Assembly: GCA_037953625.1 (NCBI GenBank)
Contig: CM075654.1
Coordinates: forward strand, 46,383,001-46,447,000
Source of the DNA: Crotalaria pallida
Lineage: Eukaryota; Streptophyta; Magnoliopsida; Fabales; Fabaceae
Direction: 5' to 3'
Length of the DNA stretch: 64,000 nucleotides
Below, piece after piece: positions 54,803 through 63,546 of the stretch. The translations under genes were made by a program, and so were the position numbers. Each line of letters begins with the position of its first letter. Position 1 is the first letter of the stretch. The notes beneath the pieces are model-generated. The model was not told the origin of the DNA, did not search any database, and saw only the letters and a list, made by a program, of their open reading frames with translations.

Positions 54803-55405
54803 ATGATGATGCCATTGGAGTTCTCAAAGAAAACGAATTTTTAGGTTTTGAAAAGGGGGTAATCCGAATTTGAGAATAAATAGGGAGAAATAGAGAAGAT
54901 TGAGTGAAGAAATAGTAATAGAAATTGAAAAAGAGAGGATTTTGTGGAAGAAATTTATGAAATAGTGCACAAAATTAGAAAACCTAGAGAGAGAGAGAGA
55001 GGGGAAAAACCGTGTTTTTGAGAGAGAAAGAATGAGGAAGAAGACAACTAAAACTGTTCTTATCTGCTGCAGATTCAGCGATCTACTCGAGTAGTTGAGG
55101 GACTACTCGAGTAGTTCGTCTTTTCAAAGAGAGAGAGAGAAACAGGTTTTCAGTGGACTACTCAATTAATCAATGAATTAATCGAGTAGTACGAGTAAAA
55201 TTTGATACTCAGCAGCAGATAAAAACCATAGGAAATTTAAAAACCATTTTCATAAAACATTTTAAACAAATGCAAGTTAATGAAACACATATTGTGCACT
55301 TTTCAAGCCCAAAAGATTTTCATCTAAATATTGAAAAGAGTATACAAACAACTTCATAACGAAATAAGACCTTAAGTTTTAGGTGAATTTAAATACTTAA
55401 TTCAA
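54803..55405 (-). other. C1 spacer between pol and the extra ORF
   Basis: 590 bp of non-coding DNA. The predicted start of the extra ORF is at 54815. A purine-rich run (54960-55140) and two further palindrome pairs (55082-55190) are the visible contents. Confidence 0.6.
55082..55190. repeat. Two palindrome pairs in the C1 internal spacer
   Basis: Cores at 55084/55104 and 55159/55179, both pairs 20 bp apart with spacers tgaggg and caatga. The 14-mers are of the ACTACTCGAGTAGT type seen in the C1 LTR, here outside the LTR, between pol and the extra ORF. Confidence 0.93.
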
Positions 55406-56433
55406 TTAGCTGACACTAGATTCATCTAAAATGCCTAGCTCCCTTCTTATATGATACAAGGTGTCTCTTGGCAGGGGTTTTGTAAAAACATCAGCTAATT
55501 GATTTTCAGTACTTACAAAATCTATAGTACAGTCACCCTTTTGAACATGATCGCGTAAAAAATGATGTCTTATCTCGATGTGTTTTGTTCGTGAATGATA
55601 CACAGGATTCTTAGTTAGATTGATTGCACTAGTATTATCACATTTGATAGGAATGTGATCTAATTTTAAACTAAAATCCGATAGTTGTTGCTTCATCCAA
55701 AGGATTTGAGCACAACAACTACCGGCTACAATATATTTTGCTTCTGCGGTAGAAAGAGCAACACAAGCTTGCTTTTTGGAAAACCAAGACTCTAGTGAAC
55801 TTCCCAATAAATGGCATATACCACTAGTGCTTTTTCTATCAAGCTTGCATCCCGCAAAATCAGAATCAGAATAACCAATCAAACTAAGATTAGCATCATT
55901 AGGATACCATAATCCAGTGTTTTCAGTCCCTTTCAAATATTTAAAAAAACGTTTTACAGCAGATAAATGGGATTCTTTTGGTTTTGCTTGAAAACGTGCA
56001 CACATGCAGACACTAAACATTATATCCGGTCTAGATGTAGTTAAATATAGTAGACTACCTATCATTCCCCTATATTTACTTACATCTACCGGCTTACCTG
56101 ACTCATCCTTATCAAGGTAGCAAGAGGTGCTCATAGGAGTTGTTGCGTTCTTGCACTTGTCCATTCCAAATTTCCTTAAGAGGTCCTTGCAGTATTTTGC
56201 TTGATGCACAAAAGTCCCTCCTTTAACTTTCTTTACTTGAAGTCCTAGGAAGATCGTGAGTTCCCCCATCATCGACATCTCAAATTCACCTTTCATTAAA
56301 TCTGAAAATTTCTTGCACAAGGACATATTAGTAGCACCGAAAATTATGTCATCTACATATACTTGTACTAAAAGAATGTCCTTTTTAGATTTATAAATGA
56401 ATAAAGTTGTATCAACCTTCCCTCTTTCAAAAT
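55406..56433 (-). pseudogene. C1 pol: end of reverse transcriptase and RNase H
   Basis: Minus strand, from the G3 junction at 56433. FERGKVDTTLFIYKSKKD and the catalytic YVDDIIFGATN are intact, then FLGLQVKKVKGGTFVHQAKY and RNase H: YSDSDFAGCKLDRKSTSG, STAEAKYI (E retained, following residue K for E), CDNTSAINLTKN, QLADVFTKPLPRDTLY. The stop after LDESSVS is at 55406. No break is visible in this part. Relative to C2 the protein is about 90% identical by eye, but C1 lacks the GCTCGG words that C2 has at matching positions (for example CTAGG or TTGGG instead). Confidence 0.9.
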
Positions 56434-57012
56434 TGTAGTGGACCTATAGTAGACCGAGTGTTGCCCGACCGAAGCCACCTTGGTCCGACCAGTTAGACAC
56501 TGAAACAGGGCATACGGTCGGAAAGTTACACCGAGCAAACTGGGTTTCTACAGAGAGGTTGCACGCTAATGAGATTAACCCCGAGCACCGGATTTTCATC
56601 CTTATCTTTACCGTTTACAGTCTCATCAAAGCGTAACTACTTCTCCTAGATTCCCACGACTCTTGGTTAGATAAAAACAGTATTGGATGAAGTCTATCGC
56701 TTACGGGATTTATGGATATGATCTTATCATAACCTCTACGAATCCTACTTGAATTCTTCCCCTTCAGAAGACTCATCAGAACGGCCCACAACACACAGGT
56801 AATCCCCTATAAGAACCACCATGCTATAGGGGCTAAGGTATGTCTTCTCATCCCTAAGTTGACACTAGCACACACGTTGTTGACTAAGGAGAACCTGTTT
56901 ATCCCAACTGGATATACATAAATCCTAAAAGTCCTACATTAATCTCTTTGTTGGGATCATTCTTCGAAGTTCCTCCATAGCTTCAAGGTTGATCTTGACT
57001 AAGGACACGACA
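56434..57012 (+). repeat. G3 5' LTR
   Basis: 579 bp, TGTAGTGGACC...GGACACGACA. Contains hairpin CCCCTATA (56804-56811) / TATAGGGG (56825-56832) with a 13-base loop. The 3' end is set by the primer site two bases on. Confidence 0.75.
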
Positions 57013-57013
57013 T

Positions 57014-57031
57014 TGGCGTCGTCTGTGGGAA
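57014..57031 (+). promoter_or_regulatory. G3 primer-binding site
   Basis: TGGCGTCGTCTGTGGGAA, one base after the LTR. This matches the TTGGCGCCGTCTGTGGGAA site usual for dicot Tat elements with one change. I cannot name the tRNA with confidence. Confidence 0.7.
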
Positions 57032-57061
57032 TCTAAATAACATATCATTCCCACCACCACC

Positions 57062-58183
57062 ATGGTCATCACCAGAAGTCAAGTTGGTGATCTTTGTGAT
57101 CGCATTGCCCGCTCTCGCGGCAGACCCAGAAACGCTAACAACAATGATCCACAGCCGCAATCTGTGGGTGACTTGCGTGATATTCTCAACCAGAATCGTG
57201 AAAACAACTTGCAACCGCCACGAACGTCTCATTTTGGAGCAGGAAATAATCCACAACCACTGAACAATGCGCAAAGTCAGCCACCCCCAAATCATAGCCA
57301 AAATCATAGTGGAAATCACGCTACCCATTCTCAAACACCACAATCTCCTCACCCTAGAGCCGGGAGCAATCCCCAACCCCTTCAAGTTTTACGAACTATA
57401 TTACCTCCACCACCTCCTCCACCCCCTCCTACACCACCTCCATCCACCCATGGTGATTCAAGTAGCACAGCCCCAACTACCCGTAATACAGTTAGGACCA
57501 CTGGAACCCGAGCACACCAAGGGAGAAATACCCAACGGACCGTAACTCCGCCTATCCCACCTAACCCCGACCATATAAGTACAACACCTAGAACCAGATT
57601 GAATCTAACAAGAACAACCCATGGAAACTCTCGTCATAGCCATTCCACCAGTAGGTCTTATGCAACATCTGCATCTGCTCGCGCTCGTGAGCAGGAGATG
57701 ATCAACATACTTAACAGACAAACAGCCTTAATCGAGCAACAAGGACGTGCTATCGCCGACCTTCAACAACAAGCTATGTCGAGGATCGCTCAAAGCCAAC
57801 CGACTACCATACCACCACAAAACCCAATGACACAAACCATGGATCCTCAGCCACTTCCGGTAATGCAACTTCCCCCACCACAAAATTTCCATTTAAATCC
57901 AGCCACAAGCCAAGGCCAAGATGATTTTCACCCAGGCCATCCTTTCACCCCATATATCATGGAATTTGAAACCCCGCAAGGATATTTGGGTCCATCCAAC
58001 GTCCCACATTACAACGGCCTAACTGACCCAGTAGACCATATAGTTTCTTACGAGGGGGCAATGAATTATTATGGAGGTGGCGATCGGATGAAATGCCAAG
58101 CTTTTTCCATGACCCTTGAACCCTCGGTACTACGTGGTATTCGTCTCTCCCTCGACATTCCATCAATTCTTGGGAGGAGATGA
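57062..58183 (+). pseudogene. G3 gag, N-terminal part
   Basis: 373 codons from ATG 57062 (MVITRSQVGDLCDRIARSRG). Residues 20-270 are a long proline/asparagine-rich low-complexity region with a run of about 12 prolines near residue 118. A coiled segment (QEMINILNRQTALIEQQGRAI) follows. Gag-domain entry is at GYLGPSNVPHYNGLTDPVDHI. A one-base loss near 58131 puts the last 17 residues out of frame; the proper frame (with SWEEM) continues into the ORF at 58180. The ATGA overlap with that ORF is a by-product of the indel, not coupled translation. Confidence 0.82.
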
Positions 58184-59982
58184 AACGTGTATTTCTAAAC
58201 AGATACACAGCCAGCTGCATCCAGCCCAAATCCGACCACACACTGGCTGCAGTCACACAAAAACAAGATGAACCATTGAAAGATTACTTGTCACGCTTCC
58301 ATACGGAAGCTAGTTCTGTTCCACGACTGGAACCAGGTGTGGCAGTGTTATTATTTACACAAGGTTTACAGCCGGGGGATTTTAGAAAATCACTAATTGG
58401 GAAACCCCCAAAGGATATGGCCGAGCTGAGACAAAGGTCGAATAAATTCATCAACTTGGAGGAATTCCACAAGGGGCATAAATTCAGAGACGATAGGCAA
58501 CGGGCTGACCCTCAAGGACAGAACAAACAAAAACGTGATGAACATTTTGGTGGAAGACAGGACAGGAATGATCGGGACCGAAGGATACCTCCGAGGAATA
58601 AATATCAGGAATACACTCCTTTGACTGTTCCAAGGAGTCAAATCCTTCGAGAAACAATGCAGACTGACTTACGCTCTGCCCAAAGACCTCCGTCTTTAAG
58701 AAAGGGCGCACAGCGTGATAGGTCGAAATATTGTGACTTTCACAAAGGGTATGGGCATACGACCGACGAATGCATATGGTTGAGAGATTTAATTGAAGAA
58801 ATTATCAGAGATGGTAAGCTACAACAGTATATCAAAGATGCAGCGGGGCGAAGAGGTAGGAACAGATCCCATTCACCAGTAAAGTCCAAGCGCCAAAGAA
58901 GCAGGTCACCAGATGATAGAAATGCAGGGAGACAAAGAACCGACCCTGCCCGGGTCACTGATACAAACCCAACAAATAATGAATTTTTAGTCAACACTAT
59001 TGCTGGAGGGTTTGCCGGGGGAGGAGAGAAAAAAGCCGACAGGAAGAAATACATTAATCAAATTCTAGCCGTAAGACAGAAGCCCATTTGCAAAAGATCA
59101 ACAAAAAACGTTCCCATCATTTTCAATGATGACGATTTGGACAGAATCCTCCCAGGTCATAATGATCCCATGGTAATCACAGCCCTTATTGGTAATTACG
59201 AGGTAAAACGCGTCTTTATCGATCAAGGGAGCTCGGCGGACATCATGTTTCTCCCTTTGTTTAAAGCTCTAAAACTCAGGGAATGCAATCTCACTCCGTT
59301 TGAAGGGGAATTGATCGGCTTTACGGGGGACACCATCGAGCCCAAAGGATACATCCAACTTCCTGTTACCCTCGGACAACAGCCTTCGGCCAGAACTGAG
59401 ATAATTAAGTTCTTGGTAGTTGACTGTCCAGCAGCCTACAACGCCATCCTCGGAAGAACTTCCTTACAAGTGTTCGGAGTTGTAGTGTCAATAGTTCATT
59501 TAGCTATGAAGTTCATCGGAACAGATGACAAGGTAGTAACAGACAAGGCCGAGCAGGAGGCAGCACGAAAATGTTACAACGCTAGCTTGGGAAAAGTTAA
59601 GAACAAGGATCAGAGCAACGTGGAAAGAATCTCCCTCGGAAAAGGTAACATTAAATTGGCGGATCTTGATGTGCGGGATGAATCCGACAGAAACAGACCG
59701 ACTCCAAAGGGGCAGTGGGAGTTCCTAACATTGAGTGATGATCCCGTTAGACAAGTCAAAATTGGTTCTGACCTCCCTGTGAGTGTTAAAGATGAATTGT
59801 CTGCTCTGCTAATCGCTAATAAGGATCTATTCGCATGGACCTCAGCCGATATGCCGGGGATTGACCCCAATTTTATCTGTCACAAGTTGAGTATTCTTCT
59901 GGGGTCAAAGCCAGTGGCACAACACAAAAGAAAGGTTAGTGCCGAAAAGGCCGCAGCCATTGAGGAAAAAGTTGCCGAATAA
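58180..59982 (+). pseudogene. G3 gag C-terminus and protease
   Basis: 600 codons. Continues gag (FLNRYTASCIQPKSDHTL, EPLKDYLSRFHTEA, AELRQRSNKFINLEE). Basic, arginine/aspartate-rich linker, then the Tat-type knuckle CDFHKGYGHTTDECIWLRDL. A second RS/KR-rich region (RNRSHSPVKSKRQRSRS) follows. Protease: VFIDQGSSADIMFLPLFKAL near residue 350, with DQGSS as the Tat form of the active site, and AAYNAILGRTSLQVF as the second block. The frame ends at TAA 59980-59982, but the same frame continues as RT, so this is a nonsense mutation and not the natural end. Confidence 0.85.
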
Positions 59983-60906
59983 CTCCGAGCTGGCTTCACT
60001 CGGGAAATTGACTACACAGACTGGTTAGCTAACACCGTCTTGGTCAAAAAGCCCAATGGGAAGTGGAGGATGTGTGTCGACTACACGGACTTGAACAAAG
60101 TTTGCCCAAAAGACCAGTATCCACTTCCCGTCATTGACAAGCTCGTCGACAATTCGGCTGGATACAAACTCCTTTCGTTCATGGACGCTTACTCTGGTTA
60201 CAACCAGATACCAATGTTCCCAGCCGACCAAGACAAAACCGCATTCATCATCGACAAGGCAACATACTGTTACAATGTCATGCCTTTCGGATTGAAGAAT
60301 GCGGGAGCTACATATCAAAGGATGATGAATAAGGTTTTTCAAGGAATGATCGGCTCAAACATGGAGGTGTATATTGATGACATTATTGCAAAAAGTAGAC
60401 AACAAGAAACCCATGCCCAGGACCTCAAGACAATACTGGACCGAGTAAGAAAGTACTCCATGAGATTAAATCCTGAAAAATGTGTGTTCGGAGTCCCAGC
60501 CGGATCTTTTCTCGGTTTTATGCTAACCGAATGGGGTATTGAAGCTAATCCAGATAAGTTCAAAGCAATCCTCGAAATGAGAAGTCCAGCTAGTCTCAAA
60601 GAAGTCCAACAGCTCACGGGTCGAGTGGCGGCCCTCTCCAGATTCCTATCTCAAGCCGCTCGGAAAGCTTTACCCTGGTATCAGCTCCTTAGGAAAAATA
60701 AAGACTTCCTTTGGGATGATCACTGCGAACAAGCTTTTATTCAATTGAAGAAGTATCTTTCCAGTCCACCAGTTCTTCATAGCCCTCGTTCCGGTGAAAA
60801 TCTCATTCTATACATGTCAGTAGCGGATGCAGCGGTCAGTTCAGCTTTGGTACGAAAGGATTCGGGACTTGAGGCCCCAATTTATTTTGTTAGCCGAGCT
60901 CTCTAG
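59983..60906 (+). pseudogene. G3 reverse transcriptase and start of RNase H
   Basis: Same frame as the preceding ORF after the TAA. LRAGFTREIDYTDWLANTV, KKPNGKWRMCVDYTDLNKVC, PLPVIDKLVDN, FMDAYSGYNQIPM, MPFGLKNAGATYQRMM and catalytic VYIDDIIAKS are intact. FLGFMLTEWGIEANPDKFKAI and QQLTGRVAALSRFLS follow. The first RNase H starts at LILYMSVADAAVSSALV, where the usual catalytic D of Y-x-x-x-S-D is not obvious. TAG at 60904-60906 interrupts just before GSELRYQKLEKLAY. Confidence 0.87.
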
Positions 60907-62349
60907 GGATCTGAGCTACGATATCAAAAGCTTGAGAAACTTGCATACTGTTTGGTCATATCTGCTTGGAGAGTAAGACAATACTTCCAAGCACATCGAA
61001 TCGTGGTGAGAACAGCTCAACCTTTTAGACAGGTCCTTCACAAGCCCGACCTAGCTGGTAGAATGGTTTCATGGTCAATAGAGTTGTCCGAATTCGACAT
61101 CACCTATGAACCGAGGAAGGCGATGAAGTCTCAAGTTCTTGCTGATTTTGTCACTGAATTCACAAAGATTCCCTCGGATACTCCTCAGAATTTGTGGTCA
61201 GTCTATGTAGATGGTTCAAGCAACAGGAAAGGAGCAGGAGCCGGTGTCATCATCGAAAATCCCGAAGGACTTTGCATGGAGTACTCATTGAAGTTTGAAT
61301 TCCAAACCTCAAACAATCAGGCAGAATACGAGGCAGTCCTTCCGGGCCTCAAAATGGTTCATGAGTTTGGAGCGGAACGGGTGTCAGTATTCAGTGACTC
61401 ACAATTAGTGGTTTCTCAGATAAAGGGACAATACTCGGAAAAGGAGCCCATCTTACAGAAATATCTTGAGGAGGTAAAGCGAATTATTTCCAATTTTTCA
61501 GAGTTTGACATTTCTCATGTCTCGAGAGATTCAAATTCCTGGGCCGATATTTTATCTAAACTGGCAAGTACGAAGGGGTCGGAAAACAACAAGCCTTTGA
61601 TACAAGAAACCATTCCTGAACCAAGTGTCATTCTAGCTGTTTCATTATCTCAATCATGGATGGATCCGATTCTTACATACTTGCAGCACGGTTTCGTTCC
61701 CCAAGATCAGACAGAGGCTCGTAAATTGATTAAGGAAGCAGCTCAATACACGATTCTTAATGGTGTTCTTTATAAGAGAGGTTTCGGTTCACCCATGCTC
61801 AGATGTGTTAATTCATCCCAAGCTGAAGAAATTTTGGAAGAAATCCACGGAGGGATCTCTAGCCATCATATGGGTGGAAAATCCCTAGCTCGGAAAATAA
61901 TCCGAGCAGGTTACTTCTGGCCTACACTGCAAAAAGACGCTATGGAGCACGTTAAGAAGTGTGTTCAATGTCAGTTTCACAACGATATTTACCAAAGACC
62001 TGCAGAAGAGCTACATTCTCTCGGAGCTCCTTGGCCCTTTTATCAATGGGAAATGGACATCATCGGAAAATTTCCTACTGCACCTGGACAATTAAAATTT
62101 GCGGTAGTAGCCATTGATTACTTTACCAAGTGGATTGAAATGGCGCCATTAGCAACAATCACTACGGCCCGAGTTCAGTCTTTCTTTGTAAAGGAAATAA
62201 TCTCTCGGTTTGGATTGCCTCATGCCATAGTTACTGATAATGGATCACAATTTGCAGCCTCTCACTTTCAACAATTAGCAGCTGACCTGGGAGTCACTCA
62301 CTATTTCAGTTCCGTTGAGCCGCCAACAGAACCATTTTGGACGGTATAA
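60907..62349 (+). pseudogene. G3 second RNase H and integrase
   Basis: Continues the frame after TAG 60904. End of the first RNase H (AWRVRQYFQAHRIVVRTAQP, RMVSWSIELSEFDI), then a second, archaeal-like RNase H: LWSVYVDGSSNRKGAGAGV, NNQAEYEAVLPGLK, SVFSDSQLVVSQIKG, ISHVSRDSNSWADILSKLAS. Integrase follows: zinc region HHMGGKSLARK...CVQCQ, first D in WEMDIIGKFP, second D in VTDNGSQFAASH. A deletion of about a dozen codons near 62320-62336 removes the segment with the catalytic glutamate and shifts the frame, so this integrase cannot be active. Confidence 0.88.
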
Positions 62350-62864
62350 AAAAGAAACTTGGCAACGCAGCTGGCACTTGGGCGGATAAAGTTTCAAGCG
62401 TTCTATGGTCACACAGGACAACTGTACATTCCTCAACAGGTGAGACCCCTTTTCGTTTGACATATGGCTGTGACGCAGTCATTCCGATCGAAAAGCGAAT
62501 CCCCACCTTTAGGATGCTTGAACGTCCTTCAGAAACCAACGACCATATGCTCAGCGAAGAACTTACTTTATTGGAGGAAATTCGAAAGAATGCTACAGCT
62601 CATGAAAGAAAAGTAAAGGAACGACAAGCACGAGATTACAACAAGAAAGTTCGGCCACGAAGTTTTGAAATTGGTGATTTGGTCCTTTGCCGAGCGGATA
62701 TCGGCAAAGGAAATGCTGGAGTTGGAAAGCTGAAGCCAAAATGGGAAGGTCCATACCGAGTGAAGGCTAAATCTTGAACTGGCGCTTACAAGTTGGAAAC
62801 TCTCTCGGGCTCGGAAATCAATAACAGCTGGAACGTGGCCAAGCTCAGAGCTTATTACAGCTAA
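62337..62864 (+). pseudogene. G3 integrase C-terminus
   Basis: Resumes after the deletion with DGIKKKLGNAAGTWADKVSS, SSTGETPFRLTYGCDAVIP, then the C-terminal fold (FEIGDLVLCRADIGKG, KPKWEGPYRV, the GPY/F motif). TGA near 62775 interrupts. The frame then ends naturally at 62862-62864 after WNVAKLRAYYS. Confidence 0.85.
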
Positions 62865-63546
62865 GCTCTTATTTTATTTTTACCTGTTTATAGATAGTTT
62901 AGTCTATTGCTCAGATTTGTTTAGGTTGAATAACGAAGGATAACATCCTTCTTAGATTACAGATAAATTGTTAGGAATTATTTAGCAAATGAGCAATTTC
63001 ATCTTTGTATTCTCTTATCAATAAAATACATCAATTTCTTCTTTGAGATTCTCTTATTTATGAACATTGTGAAACAACATACGACTCATTTGGTTTGGCT
63101 AGCCACCGAGCGAAATCGAGATACAGCTCTTTACGAGAGTTCAACGACGTATTCATAGAACGCCCGAATTCAGGAAATTACCTTCCTTGTTTCACGGTCC
63201 GAGGGTCCCGCTTCAGCTAAAGTCAGCGATCCGAGTTCTACTCACAATTAATTATTCATACGAATAAAGTGATTCTTCGCCCAAGGATTACGATAAGTTT
63301 TTTTTCTAAAGAGTTTTCGCTCGGAAAATACTATTGGACACGTGATGAACGAAACAAAGAACGATAATACATCAGGCAACGATATGATTTGCATACACAA
63401 CAAATTAATTTTAATTCAGTTCTAAAAGTTAAAGGAATTTGTTCAAAACAACCATGAATAAACGCTCGAACACAACGAGCAGCAAAAAAGAAATCTTACA
63501 TACGAACAGAAAAACAGATAAAAACCGACCACCAAGCCTATCAAGA
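62865..63546 (+). other. G3 non-coding region after pol
   Basis: 680 bp, AT-rich, with no coding or repeat feature that I can support. A CACGTG (about 63339-63344) and GCTCGG words occur. The plus-strand frame at 63439-63765 lies opposite the antisense ORF and is its shadow. Confidence 0.5.

Larger units (their letters stand above)
15069..56433 (-). mobile_element. C1: SIRE/Maximus-like Ty1/copia element (partial, minus strand)
   Basis: Visible parts in minus order: end of pol (56433->55406), a 590-bp spacer, an extra ORF (54815->54803, then 18038->16841), a polypurine region (about 16590->16474) and the 3' LTR (16473->15069). G2 is inserted in the extra ORF and G3 in RT, so gag, protease, integrase and the 5' LTR lie beyond the window, past G3. 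The RT/RNase H protein is closely similar to that of C2, so C1 and C2 are related families at two levels of one nest. Confidence 0.85.

Noticed and set aside
58180..58183. ATGA overlap between two G3 gag frames as translational coupling
   Set aside because: Protein motifs show that the two frames are one gag broken by a one-base loss near 58131.
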